From: Hoeflea_A sp965228785
GTDB lineage: Bacteria; Pseudomonadota; Alphaproteobacteria; Rhizobiales; Rhizobiaceae
Length of the DNA: 64,000 nucleotides
Direction of reading: 5' to 3'
Assembly: GCA_965228785.1 (NCBI GenBank)
Contig: CBDDIF010000002.1
Span: 3,224,001 to 3,288,000, forward strand
This document shows positions 26,639 through 35,246 of the stretch, one piece after another (the first letter of the stretch is position 1; the number at the start of each line of letters is the position of its first letter). The notes below the pieces were generated by a model. That model did no database searches, was not told the DNA's origin, and saw only the letters and a list, made by a program, of their open reading frames with translations. The position numbers were made by a program, and so were the translations under genes.

Positions 26639-28171
26639 TCAGGCGGCAGCCGCCAGCCCTTCACCTGCAATGCGATAGGAGATCGCTTCCGCCAGATGCA
26701 GACGGCCGACCTGTTCGGCGCCGTCGAGATCGGCGATGGTGCGGGCGACCTTGAGCACCCGGTGATAGGCTCGACCGGAAAAGGTCATTTGTTCGGCTGC
26801 CTGTTTAAGCAACGCGGCTCCTGCCGCATCGGGGCTTGCAACCGTCTCGATCATGGCCGTGGGACACTGGGCGTTGGCGACGACCGACGGGTGGCCGAGG
26901 TCGGTGTAGCGCTGTTTTTGACGCTCGCGCGCGGCGGCAACCCGCTCGGCCACTACGGCACTGGTCTCTCCCGTGCCGGGCTTGATCAGATCGGCGGCGG
27001 TGACCGAAGGCACCGTGATGCGCAGGTCGATGCGGTCGAGCAAGGGGCCCGACAGGCGGGCCTGATAGTCCGCCTGACAGCGGGGACCGCGGGCACAGAC
27101 ATGGCCGGGCTCACCAGCCATGCCGCAGCGGCAGGGATTCATCGCTGCCACCAGTTGGATGTTGGCCGGATAGCTGACGTGGTGGTTGGCGCGTGCAATC
27201 ACGCATTCGCCGCTTTCCAGCGGCTGGCGCAGGGAATCGAGCACCTGCGGTGGGAATTCCGGCAATTCATCGAGAAACAGCACGCCGTTGTGGGCGAGCG
27301 ACACTTCGCCCGGCCGGGCGCGAATGCCGCCGCCGACGAGCGCCGCCATCGAAGCCGAATGATGCGGCGCACGATAGGGTCGCCGGTCCGACAGTTCGCC
27401 ACCCGACAGCAAGCCGGCGATGGAGTGTATCATCGACACATCGAGCAGTTCCGCCGGAGACAGCGGCGGCAGGATCGACGGCAGCCGGGCCGCAAGCATC
27501 GACTTGCCGGAGCCGGGTGGCCCGCTCATCAGCAGATTGTGGCCGCCCGCGGCTGCCACTTCCAGCGCCCGCTTGGCGGTTTCCTGCCCCTTGATGTCCG
27601 CCAGATCCGGCAAAGCATCGCCACGATCGCGAATGGCCGGCGCGGGACGCGACAGGACCTGGCTCCCGCGGAAATGGTTGGCCATGGCGATCAGACTGCG
27701 CGGCGCCAGGATGTCGAGATCAGCACTGGCCCAGGCGGCCTCCGGCCCACAGGGTTCTGGACAGATCAGGCCCTTGCCCGCAGCATTGGCGCCGATCGCC
27801 GCCGGCAAAACGCCGGCGACCGGTGAAATCGTTCCGTCGAGTGACAGCTCTCCGAGCACAACGTAGCCCGCCAGCGCATCGGCCGGGATCGCTCCCAGTG
27901 CTGCCATGAGCCCCAGCGCGATGGGCAAATCGTAGTGGCTACCTTCCTTCGGCAGGTCGGCAGGCGCCAGATTGACCGTCACCTTCTTCGGCGGCAGGGC
28001 CAACCCCGAGGCGTGCAGCGCCGCCTGCACCCGCTCGCGACTTTCGGCCACCGCCTTGTCGGGCAGGCCGACGATCTGAACGCCGATGCGCCCCGGCGCC
28101 ACCATCACCTGCACATCGACCGGCACGGCGCCGATTCCCTGAAACGATACGGTGCTGACCCGCGACACCAT
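26639..28171 (-). CDS. comM: YifB/ComM family Mg-chelatase-like AAA+ ATPase
   Basis: ComM is a hexameric branch-migration helicase that aids integration of taken-up DNA in transformable bacteria; YifB is its E. coli form. The 510 residues begin with a Lon-protease-like N-domain (VSTVSFQGIGAVPVDVQVMV, GLPDKAVAESRERVQAAL, PADLPKEGSHYDLPIALGLM), followed by Walker A LLMSGPPGSGKSMLAARLPS (about 215-234), the HSIAGLLSGGELSDRRPYRA and PGEVSLAHNGVLFLDELPEF (Walker B) stretches, and a zinc-type cysteine group in AAMNPCRCGMAGEPGHVCAR. The start at 28171 is chosen from MVSRVSTVSF and GGGGAGCAAGG upstream. A perfect palindrome lies 22 bases upstream. Confidence 0.93.
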   Translation of the reverse strand: MVSRVSTVSFQGIGAVPVDVQVMVAPGRIGVQIVGLPDKAVAESRERVQAALHASGLALPPKKVTVNLAPADLPKEGSHYDLPIALGLMAALGAIPADALAGYVVLGELSLDGTISPVAGVLPAAIGANAAGKGLICPEPCGPEAAWASADLDILAPRSLIAMANHFRGSQVLSRPAPAIRDRGDALPDLADIKGQETAKRALEVAAAGGHNLLMSGPPGSGKSMLAARLPSILPPLSPAELLDVSMIHSIAGLLSGGELSDRRPYRAPHHSASMAALVGGGIRARPGEVSLAHNGVLFLDELPEFPPQVLDSLRQPLESGECVIARANHHVSYPANIQLVAAMNPCRCGMAGEPGHVCARGPRCQADYQARLSGPLLDRIDLRITVPSVTAADLIKPGTGETSAVVAERVAAARERQKQRYTDLGHPSVVANAQCPTAMIETVASPDAAGAALLKQAAEQMTFSGRAYHRVLKVARTIADLDGAEQVGRLHLAEAISYRIAGEGLAAAA

Positions 28172-28192
28172 TGACCTTGCTCCCCGGCACAC

Positions 28193-28210
28193 CCATGGTT
28201 GCAACCATGG
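28193..28210. promoter_or_regulatory. Perfect 18-bp palindrome upstream of comM
   Basis: CCATGGTTGCAACCATGG is fully self-complementary. It lies in the divergent region between comM (start 28171) and the RNase D gene (start 28367), 21 bases from comM. No regulator is known for it. It could be an operator for a dimeric repressor or a hairpin in the comM leader. Confidence 0.5.
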
Positions 28211-28366
28211 ACACTCTACCCTCATACATACACGAGCCTGGCTTGACCGACAAGAACAAAAACAGAACGAAATGACTCGGGCGATCACTGCCCCTCTGCG
28301 GGTAGACGCGGAGCGCTTCAGCCTTTATGTCCCGATGCTGACCCTTTTTGGCCGACGGAAAACACC

Positions 28367-28987
28367 ATGACCATCCGCTTTCACAAGAACGATATCAGCC
28401 CCGAAGATGCCGCCCGCTATACCGCCGACATCGCCATCGACTGCGAGACGCTGGGGCTGAAGCCGCATCGTGACCGTCTGTGCGTGGTGCAGCTTTCGCC
28501 GGGCGACGAAACGGCCGACGTGATCCAGATCGCCAAGGGCCAGAAGAAAGCGCCGAACCTGACCAAGCTCCTGCGCGACCGACGGCAGACAAAAATCTTC
28601 CATTACGGCCGCTTCGATATCGCTATTCTCTTCCACACTTTCGGCATCACCTGCGAGCCGGTCTTTTGTACCAAGATCGCATCGCGGCTGACCCGCACCT
28701 ACACCGACCGGCACGGACTGAAAGACAATCTGCGGGAAATGCTGGACATCGAGATTTCAAAACAGCAGCAATCCTCGGATTGGGCGGCCGACGAATTGAG
28801 CAAAGCGCAGCTTGAATACGCGGCGTCCGACGTTCTCCATCTCCACCGGCTGCGGGAAGAATTGCAGAAGAGACTGGACCGCGATGACCGCGCCAAACAC
28901 GCCGAGGCCTGCTTCAAGTTCCTGCCGACCCGGGCAAAGCTCGACCTGCTCGGATGGGAAGAGACTGACATTTTCGCCCACAGCTGA
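28367..28987 (+). CDS. rnd: Ribonuclease D-type 3'-5' exonuclease
   Basis: This DEDDy exonuclease would trim the 3' ends of tRNA and other small RNAs. The 206 residues hold the catalytic acids in DIAIDCETLGLKPHRDRLC (motif I, Asp-x-Glu), FHYGRFDIAILFHTFG (motif II, Asp) and LEYAASDVLHLHRLREEL (motif III, Tyr-x3-Asp). The family's C-terminal HRDC domains are missing: full RNase D has about 370 residues, whereas alphaproteobacteria often carry this single-domain form. GACGGAAAACACC precedes the ATG. It is divergent from comM. Confidence 0.92.
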   Translation: MTIRFHKNDISPEDAARYTADIAIDCETLGLKPHRDRLCVVQLSPGDETADVIQIAKGQKKAPNLTKLLRDRRQTKIFHYGRFDIAILFHTFGITCEPVFCTKIASRLTRTYTDRHGLKDNLREMLDIEISKQQQSSDWAADELSKAQLEYAASDVLHLHRLREELQKRLDRDDRAKHAEACFKFLPTRAKLDLLGWEETDIFAHS

Positions 28988-29011
28988 GTTCACCTCTTCC
29001 GACATGAGCCA

Positions 29012-29035
29012 TATCAATTCGCGCTGCGATTGATA
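29012..29035. promoter_or_regulatory. Inverted repeat upstream of the AspT-type exchanger gene
   Basis: TATCAAT (29012-29018) and ATTGATA (29029-29035) are perfect inverted repeats around CGC-GCT-GCG, which also pair with one bulged base. The site lies 55 bases before the exchanger ATG and 25 bases after the RNase D stop. It may be an operator for the exchanger/decarboxylase operon or a weak terminator without a T-run. Confidence 0.4.
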
Positions 29036-29090
29036 GGATTACCCTGCTGCGATCCGATTGAGACCGCGAACCGGCAGGGTGGACACGCGC

Positions 29091-30800
29091 ATGCTCGAAC
29101 TCCTCGACCGCCTGTTTGACATGGCACCGCTGCTTGCCGTCTTTCTCACCGTTGCGCTCGGCCACACCGTGGGCAAGCTGACCATCGGCCAGTTCGTGCT
29201 CGGCGGGGTTGCCGGATCGTTGCTGATGGGCGTGCTGATCGGCCAGCTCGACATCACGCTCGATACCAACATCAAGGACATCTTTTTCGCGCTGTTCATC
29301 TATGCGGTCGGCTACCAGGGCGGACCGCAATTCTTCCGTTCGATCAACCGGCGCACGCTGAACCAGCTGGCCTCGGCGTTCGTCATGTGCCTGGTCGGCC
29401 TGATCTGCGTACTGGTCAGCGCCTGGAGCTTCGATCTTGATCGCGGCACGGCTGCCGGCCTCGCCGCCGGTGGTCTGACCCAGTCGGCCATCATCGGAAC
29501 GGCCGGCGATGCCATTTCGAAACTCGCCGGCGTTAGTGCCGAGCAGATCAAGACCATGCAGACCAATATCGCTGTCGGCTATGCGGTCTGTTACATCTTC
29601 GGCAATCTTGGACCGATCATCGTGGTGACCTGGTTCCTGCCGACGGTCATGCGGTGGGATATCCGGCAGGAAGCGATCAAGCTTTCGAAGACGCTTTCCG
29701 GCGGAAAGACGGAGCTTGAACCCGGACAGTTCAACGCCATTCGCACCGTCGTCACCCGCGTCTACAGCGTCAGCAACGACAGCAAGGCGGCATCGAAGAA
29801 GATCATCGATATCGACCGCGATCTGACCGATGCGGCTGTCGAGACCGTGATCCGAGACGGCGCGGTGATTGCCACCGACACCGACACCGTGGTGCAACCG
29901 GGCGACAGTGTCGCGGTGACCGGCAAGGTCGGCGTCATGAAGGGAGCTGGAGACTATTTCGGGCCCGAAAGGGTCGCGCCGGAAAAGTTCGAACTGGTCG
30001 AGGAACGCCGCGAGATCATCCTGACGCAGAGCCGCTTCCTCAACAAGACGATCCGCCAGATCAACGAAGAGCTCGACATCGAAACACAGCACGGCATCTA
30101 TCTGGTGTCCATCACCCGCATGGGCCGCGATGTGCCGGTGCTGTCGGAGATCGAACTGCACCGCGGCGACGAGTTGATGTTCATCGGTGCGCCTAAGGAT
30201 CTCGACCGCATCCAGTCACTGCTCGGCTACAAGATCACCGCCGCGGCCGTGACCGATTTCATCTTCTTCGGTGTCGGCATGGCGCTCGGTATTCTGCTTG
30301 GACTGCTGCAATTCAAGATCGCCGGCATCCCGGTGACCATCGGCACCGGTGGTGGTTGCCTGCTGTCAGGCCTTCTGTTCGGCTGGTTGCGCAGCACCCA
30401 TCCGCGGTTCGCCGCGCTGCCCACGGGCGCGTCCAACTTCCTGCGGGACTTTGGCCTCGCCGTCTTCGTCGCCATCGTTGGAATATCGGCCGGGCCGCAA
30501 GCGGTGAAGACCATGCAGGAATACGGGCTCACGCTGTTCTTCCTCGGCATCGGCGTCACCATCATTCCGCAGATCGTCGTGTTCTATTTCTCCTACTACG
30601 TGCTGCGCATTCGCAATCCGATCGAGGTGCTGGCCTGCGTCGTTGGTGGTCGCAGTGCCAATCCCGGCTTTGCGGCGCTGCTTGCCAAGGCCGGCAATGC
30701 CACGCCCGTCGTCACCTTCACCGTGACCTACGCCGTGGCCAATGTGTTCCTGACGATCTGGGGACCGCTGGTCGTCGGCATCATCACCAAGAATCCTTGA
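29091..30800 (+). CDS. aspT: Aspartate:alanine exchanger family transporter (AspT-like)
   Basis: AspT swaps aspartate for alanine across the inner membrane. The 569-residue protein has the duplicated AAEx layout: five to six membrane helices (LLAVFLTVALGHTVGKLTIG, FALFIYAVGYQGGPQFF), a central hydrophilic part with two TrkA-C/RCK_C domains (about residues 210-375), and a second membrane half (FFGVGMALGILLGLLQFKIA, FGLAVFVAIVGISAGPQAVK, CVVGGRSANPGFAALL). Each half carries the AAEx-type glycine-rich motif. It lies 34 bases before an aspartate 4-decarboxylase gene, which is the classical AspD-AspT pairing and supports the substrate. The frame extends to a TTG at 29058; ATG at 29091 is preferred. 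Confidence 0.88.
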   Translation: MLELLDRLFDMAPLLAVFLTVALGHTVGKLTIGQFVLGGVAGSLLMGVLIGQLDITLDTNIKDIFFALFIYAVGYQGGPQFFRSINRRTLNQLASAFVMCLVGLICVLVSAWSFDLDRGTAAGLAAGGLTQSAIIGTAGDAISKLAGVSAEQIKTMQTNIAVGYAVCYIFGNLGPIIVVTWFLPTVMRWDIRQEAIKLSKTLSGGKTELEPGQFNAIRTVVTRVYSVSNDSKAASKKIIDIDRDLTDAAVETVIRDGAVIATDTDTVVQPGDSVAVTGKVGVMKGAGDYFGPERVAPEKFELVEERREIILTQSRFLNKTIRQINEELDIETQHGIYLVSITRMGRDVPVLSEIELHRGDELMFIGAPKDLDRIQSLLGYKITAAAVTDFIFFGVGMALGILLGLLQFKIAGIPVTIGTGGGCLLSGLLFGWLRSTHPRFAALPTGASNFLRDFGLAVFVAIVGISAGPQAVKTMQEYGLTLFFLGIGVTIIPQIVVFYFSYYVLRIRNPIEVLACVVGGRSANPGFAALLAKAGNATPVVTFTVTYAVANVFLTIWGPLVVGIITKNP

Positions 30801-30834
30801 TCGTTCTTCAACCCGACCCAACGGGGATTTCGCC

Positions 30835-32430
30835 ATGAAACAGACCGATATCTCGCAATTCGCTGCGCTCAGCCCATTCGAACTCAAGGACAAGCTGATC
30901 GAGATCGCCAGTTCCGACGCTGAACGGGTGATGCTCAATGCCGGCCGCGGCAATCCGAATTTCCTGGCCACGCTGCCGCGCCGGGCCTTTCTGCGGCTGG
31001 GCGAGTTCGCCATGGCCGAGGCCGAGCGCTCCTATTCCTATCTCAACAGCGGTTTCGGCGGCCTGCCGGAAAAGCAGGGCATGATCGAGCGCTTCGAGGC
31101 CTTCGCCAGCAACCTGCCCGACGATGCCGGTATCGGCTTCCTGCGCCGGGCGATCGCCTATGTACGCGACCAGCTGGACCTGGAACGCGAAGACTTCCTG
31201 TTCGAGATGGTCGGTGCCTTTCTCGGCTGCAACTATCCCGTGCCGCCCCGCATGCTCACCCATGCGGAAGAAATCGTGAAAGCCTATCTCGCCCAGGAAA
31301 TGTTCGGTCACATTCCGCCGGCCGGACCGTTTTCGCTGTTTGCCACGGAAGGCGGCACGGCGGCGATGACCTATATCTTCCAGACCCTGCAATTCAATGG
31401 GCTGATCGAGGCCGGTGACAAGGTGGCGCTCGGAACGCCGATCTTCGCTCCTTACCTGGAGATCCCGCCGCTTCCCGAATTCGGCCTTGAGGTCGTTGAC
31501 ATCCGTATGGATGAGGAGGCCGGCTGGCAGTTTCCGGATTCCGAACTCGCCAAGCTGGAAGATCCGGCGATCAAGGTGTTCTGCGTGGTCAATCCAAGCA
31601 ATCCGCCCTCCTTCAAACTGTCCGACGAATGCCTGAAGCGCCTGGCGGACCTGATCCAAGCCAAACGGCCCGACCTGATCGTCGTCACCGACGACGTCTA
31701 CGGCACCTTTGCCGATGACTTCGTTTCGCTGTTTGCCATGTGCCCGCGCAACACGCTGTGTGTCTATTCCTTCTCCAAGTATTTCGGCGCGACCGGTTGG
31801 CGCCTGGGCGTCATCGGCCTGCACGAGGACAATGTGCTCGATGATGCGCTCGCAGCGCTGACCGATGGGGTCAAGAAGCGGCTCGACCAGCGCTACTCAT
31901 CGCTTACCACGGATGTGGCCGGCCTGCGCTTCATCGATCGACTGGTCGCCGACAGTCGGGCCGTGGCGCTCAACCACACGGCCGGGCTTTCGGTTCCGCA
32001 GCAGTTGCAGATGACGCTGTTCGCGCTCAACGGCCTGATGGACCTGGACGGCACCTACAAGGAAGCCGCAAAACATCTGGTGCGCCACCGCTTCCAGACG
32101 CTGTGCCAGAACATGGGCATTGAAAACCAGACTGGCCCGCTCGACGTCAATTACTACTACCTGATCGACCTACAGAAGCTGGGTGAGCGACTCTACGGCA
32201 AGGAATTCGCCGATTGGTTTGCCGCGGACAATCGCGGCACGGATTTCCTGTTCCGCCTGGCCGACGAGACGGGTGTCGTGCTGCTGCCGGGCAACGGCTT
32301 CGAGGTGGTTGACGCCTCGGTGCGTATCTCGCTCGCCAACCTGACGGAAGCCGCCTATGCCGAAATAGGCAAGTTCACCCGGCGGGTGCTGGATGAATTG
32401 CACGAGGAATTCGAGAAGGACAAAGGTTAG
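30835..32430 (+). CDS. aspD: Bifunctional aspartate transaminase/aspartate 4-decarboxylase
   Basis: This PLP enzyme releases CO2 from L-aspartate to make L-alanine. At 531 residues it has the long form of this family, with the typical N-terminal MLNAGRGNPNFLATLPRRAF, SGFGGLPEKQGMIERFEAF, the TEGGTAAMTYIFQTLQ loop, CVVNPSNPPSFKLSDE, VTDDVYGTFADDF, and the lysine in YSFSKYFGATGWRLGVIG. Coupled with the exchanger upstream it would consume a proton in the cell and export alanine, producing a proton-motive force as described for Tetragenococcus AspD/AspT. Its stop codon overlaps by four bases the stop of the convergent regulator gene. Confidence 0.92.
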   Translation: MKQTDISQFAALSPFELKDKLIEIASSDAERVMLNAGRGNPNFLATLPRRAFLRLGEFAMAEAERSYSYLNSGFGGLPEKQGMIERFEAFASNLPDDAGIGFLRRAIAYVRDQLDLEREDFLFEMVGAFLGCNYPVPPRMLTHAEEIVKAYLAQEMFGHIPPAGPFSLFATEGGTAAMTYIFQTLQFNGLIEAGDKVALGTPIFAPYLEIPPLPEFGLEVVDIRMDEEAGWQFPDSELAKLEDPAIKVFCVVNPSNPPSFKLSDECLKRLADLIQAKRPDLIVVTDDVYGTFADDFVSLFAMCPRNTLCVYSFSKYFGATGWRLGVIGLHEDNVLDDALAALTDGVKKRLDQRYSSLTTDVAGLRFIDRLVADSRAVALNHTAGLSVPQQLQMTLFALNGLMDLDGTYKEAAKHLVRHRFQTLCQNMGIENQTGPLDVNYYYLIDLQKLGERLYGKEFADWFAADNRGTDFLFRLADETGVVLLPGNGFEVVDASVRISLANLTEAAYAEIGKFTRRVLDELHEEFEKDKG

Positions 32431-33980
32431 GGTGGCAGCCCAGCCGTTTTCGCGCCGCTGACCAGCCGATCGAAGGCCGGGCTGTCAGTCCAGATCGGAT
32501 TGCGCATGACGCGCTTGAGCGTGTAGTGCGGGGCAAATTCGATCAGGGATTTGACCGTCTCTTTGGCCGCCCGCACATCTCCGCCGTGGACAAGGCTTGC
32601 GGCCTTCACCAGGTGGCCGCCCGGGAAAGTGGGCTGATCGGCGATGACCTTGTCGGCCCATGTGTTGGCCTGGTCGTAATCCTCTCGGGCAAAGCTCGCG
32701 TTCGCGAGCCCCTGATACCAGAACCACCGGATCGGATCCCGCGGACTGCCGCTCAGTGCCCGCTCCAGGGCAATAATAGCGGCATCCGGCTCCCCGGAGA
32801 GCGCTTGCGCCGCACCCAACATGCCCTGGGCGTCGGTCATGTTCGGATCGAGGTCCAGCGACTGGCGGGCATTCTCTACCGCCTTTTGCTGCTTCCCCGT
32901 CCAGAACTCGACAAATGCCATGGCGCAGTAGGCGCGGCCGTCGCCCGGATCCAGCTTGAGGGCATTGCGCGCATGCAACGCCGATTGTGACAGCGCCTCA
33001 GACCCCATTTCGCACCAGCCATGCATGGCTGCCATTGCCCAGTTCCAGGCCAACGCCACATGCGGCAGCACGAAATCCGGGTCGATTTCAACGGCGCGAA
33101 GAAGTTCGGTGCGGGCCGCTTCGTTCTCCGACCGCTCAAGCCGGGCAAAATGCGGAACGGCCCGAAGATAGTGCTCCCATGCCGTCAGATCGCCAGGCCG
33201 GCTGCTGCGGCGCAGGCGCTCAATCTCCGCCCGGGTGATCTCCGGCTCCAGATGGGTGACGATCGCAAAGGCGATGTCGTCATGCAGCTCAAAGACATCG
33301 GCAAGCTTGCCGCCGAACCGGTCCGCCCACACCTGGCGACGCGCATCGGTGTCGGTGAGCCGGGCGGAAACGCGGATGTCATCGCCAGCGGTATGGACGC
33401 TGCCGGTCAGGACATAGTCGACCGCAAGTTCGGTCGAGATGTTTTGCAAGTCGTCGGATCCGTACGACGAGGATGTCGTCTGGGAAATCACGAAAAGCCA
33501 TCGCATGCGGGACAGCGCCGTGGTGACCTCTTCGGTGATCCCCCGCGCCAGATAGGCGTGGTCGTCGGTCGCAGCGACATGATCAAACGGCAAAATGACG
33601 ATGGACGGCCGCTCCCGTAACGGTTCCACGCCCGGGGACGGTTTCTCCTGCCCTTGAGGTGTTTCCAGATCAGCGACGAAGCGAAAGCCGCGTCGCGGGT
33701 AGGTCCGGATCACCTGCTGCAGCTTGCCCGTGTCGCCGACGGCGCGCCGCAGGGCGTTGACGCGGCTGTTGAGTGTCGCGTCGGAGACGATCCGTCCGTT
33801 CCAGACGGCATCGATGATGTCGTCCTTGCTGACCACGCGATCGCGGTTCTCCACCAGACAAAGAAGCAGGCTGAAGACCTGCGGTTCCGTCGGAACCGCT
33901 TCCCCGTTCAACCGGATTTCCAGCCGGTCCTCGTCGATTTCGTACCCCTGGAAACGATACACCGGTCGGCATCTCCGCAT
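32427..33980 (-). CDS. Winged-helix (OmpR/CadC-type) regulator with TPR domain
   Basis: The N-terminal about 105 residues are a Trans_reg_C winged helix (VYRFQGYEIDEDRLEIRLNG, LNSRVNALRRAVGDTGKLQQ, then VIRTYPRRGFRFVAD). The central part carries the TolB-like amino-terminal segment RPSIVILPFDHVAATDDHAY and LARGITEEVTTALSRMRWLF, common in soluble CadC-like and adenylate-cyclase-linked regulators. The C-terminal half (from about 260) has repeated helical pairs of TPR type (ARNALKLDPGDGRAYCAMAF, ARQSLDLDPNMTDAQGMLGA, ALERALSGSPRDPIRWFW). There is no membrane helix. It ends head-to-head with aspD, so aspD/aspT are possible targets, but this is inference from position only. Confidence 0.88.
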   Translation of the reverse strand: MRRCRPVYRFQGYEIDEDRLEIRLNGEAVPTEPQVFSLLLCLVENRDRVVSKDDIIDAVWNGRIVSDATLNSRVNALRRAVGDTGKLQQVIRTYPRRGFRFVADLETPQGQEKPSPGVEPLRERPSIVILPFDHVAATDDHAYLARGITEEVTTALSRMRWLFVISQTTSSSYGSDDLQNISTELAVDYVLTGSVHTAGDDIRVSARLTDTDARRQVWADRFGGKLADVFELHDDIAFAIVTHLEPEITRAEIERLRRSSRPGDLTAWEHYLRAVPHFARLERSENEAARTELLRAVEIDPDFVLPHVALAWNWAMAAMHGWCEMGSEALSQSALHARNALKLDPGDGRAYCAMAFVEFWTGKQQKAVENARQSLDLDPNMTDAQGMLGAAQALSGEPDAAIIALERALSGSPRDPIRWFWYQGLANASFAREDYDQANTWADKVIADQPTFPGGHLVKAASLVHGGDVRAAKETVKSLIEFAPHYTLKRVMRNPIWTDSPAFDRLVSGAKTAGLPP

Positions 33981-34397
33981 GGGTCGTGAAGCATAAATGA
34001 ACGAAAAATGGAGCGCTTCTTCAAGCGCGAAATCACGGAACTCCTAAACTGGCGACCAATTCAGGCCATTCGGGGAAGTCCGATGAAACACGAAATGCAA
34101 ACCTTCGCCGCCAGCACCAGACTTGCCTGGTCGGCAAAAGTCCTGCTGATGATCCCGCAACAGAAGCGGATCGAGCGGCCCGCTTCGCAGCGCCCGGATC
34201 TCGACCCCCGCCGTTCGGCAGGATACTCGGAGTTGCTGCAATCCTGTTACGTCGTCGACCGCCACGACCTCGGGATAAAGTGAATTCCTGAACGATCTGC
34301 ATGGTTTTGTGAACCATTAAGGACAGATTTGGCGTCTCCACGAACTATTTGAGTTTTCGGCTGAACAGCCATGGCTCAAAACTCAAGGAGACACACC
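33981..34397. other. Intergenic region with no supported gene
   Basis: A 417-base gap separates the regulator start from the small membrane-protein gene. It contains promoters for both directions and the leader hairpin listed separately. A 91-codon open frame on the plus strand (34008-34283) has no family resemblance, no ribosome-binding site and unusual composition, and is not accepted. Confidence 0.4.
34349..34386 (+). promoter_or_regulatory. Leader hairpin before the small membrane-protein gene
   Basis: TTGAGTTTT (34349-34357) and AAAACTCAA (34378-34386) are perfect 9-bp inverted repeats around GGCT-GAAC-AGCC, which also pairs. The right arm runs into the ribosome-binding site AAGGAG (34385-34390). 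The hairpin could hide the site or stabilise the mRNA. The part AGCCATGGCT is a palindrome in its own right. Confidence 0.5.
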
Positions 34398-34766
34398 ATG
34401 CCCCGTTTCGTCACGAAACAGATCCACGCCTATCTCGACTACCCGGTCGCCATCGCCCTCATGGTCCTTCCCTTTGTGCTGGGGTTGGGCGCATCCAACC
34501 CGCTGGCGCTTGTCATTGCACCGGTTGTCGGGATTACCGCATTCCTGCTCACCGTTTTCACCGACCACCAACTGGGAATGGTGCGGGTGCTGCCCTACCG
34601 CTTCCACCTTGCGGTGGATCTTGCCGTCGGCGTCGTTTTTTTGATTCTGCCTTTCGCCCTGGGTTTCAGCGGCCTCGATGCGGCCTTCTATTGGATCAAC
34701 GGCGCGGCCGTGGTCGCCGTCATCGCGCTGTCGAAACCGGAGGCTGAAGCCCCGGTCACAGCCTGA
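34398..34766 (+). CDS. Small polytopic membrane protein (SPW-repeat-like)
   Basis: The 122-residue product has four hydrophobic helices: IALMVLPFVLGLGA, LALVIAPVVGITAFLLTVFT, LAVDLAVGVVFLILPFALGF and NGAAVVAVIALSK. The N-terminal HAYLDYPVAIALMVLPF pattern and the repeated layout resemble SPW-repeat-type membrane proteins common in alphaproteobacteria. The function is unknown. A 15-bp-stem bidirectional terminator follows directly, and a leader hairpin lies upstream of its ATG, so it is an isolated single gene. Confidence 0.75.
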   Translation: MPRFVTKQIHAYLDYPVAIALMVLPFVLGLGASNPLALVIAPVVGITAFLLTVFTDHQLGMVRVLPYRFHLAVDLAVGVVFLILPFALGFSGLDAAFYWINGAAVVAVIALSKPEAEAPVTA

Positions 34767-34775
34767 TGTCCAGAG

Positions 34776-34809
34776 AAAGCAGGCAGTCCGGCTACGGATT
34801 GCCTGCTTT
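34776..34809. terminator. Strong bidirectional terminator
   Basis: AAAGCAGGCAGTCCG / CGGATTGCCTGCTTT form a 15-bp stem with a single G-T wobble and a 4-base loop (GCTA), flanked by A-run and T-run. It sits between convergent genes and includes the stop codon of the minus-strand gene. Confidence 0.85.
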
Positions 34810-35142
34810 GTCGTCCCGCCTGGGCAATGCGCCGATGCGTATTACCACCTCGCGGGGAATGCGGTAGCGCTTGACCAGGTTGGTCTGGGTGGAAAGGCCG
34901 CACAGCTCGTATTGGGTGAGCAAGGCCCAGGCGGCACGCGCCGCCTTTTGCAGCAGCTCTTCCCGATCGTCGGCCGATGTCTCGTCGCCGGCCTCCTCCA
35001 GCCGCTTGAGCGACGCTTCCAGTGTTTTGCCGGCTCGACCGATGGAGGCGGCCATTTCGGCCATGATCTCGCCGTCGAGGATACCGAGATTGCCGTCCAT
35101 CGGCGACTTGGGCTTGAACAGGTTGGGCGGTCTGACGCTCAC
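34792..35142 (-). CDS. DUF6665 family protein
   Basis: This 116-residue, mostly helical protein of unknown function resembles the DUF6665 family: LDGEIMAEMAASIGRAGKTL, ALLTQYELCGLSTQTNLVK and IPREVVIRIGAL are the recognisable stretches. There is no signal peptide or membrane helix. The start is the GTG at 35140-35142, preceded by GAGGAT. It is convergent with the small membrane-protein gene and divergent from the hydroxylase gene. Confidence 0.65.
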   Translation of the reverse strand: MSVRPPNLFKPKSPMDGNLGILDGEIMAEMAASIGRAGKTLEASLKRLEEAGDETSADDREELLQKAARAAWALLTQYELCGLSTQTNLVKRYRIPREVVIRIGALPRRDDKAGNP

Positions 35143-35246
35143 TCGGGCTGATCCTCGATCCGATGCGATTGGCTGATAATTAACGATTGCAGAATAGCTT
35201 CGTCAATCAAACGAACCGTTTCGTATTTGCATCAGACCGGTACCCG

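Noticed and set aside
28914..30161. 415-codon minus-strand frame antisense to the AspT-type exchanger
   Set aside because: Complementary to a well-supported membrane protein; its His/Asp/Arg-rich composition is typical of a shadow frame.
34008..34283. 91-codon plus-strand frame after the winged-helix regulator
   Set aside because: No ribosome-binding site, no family match and poor composition.
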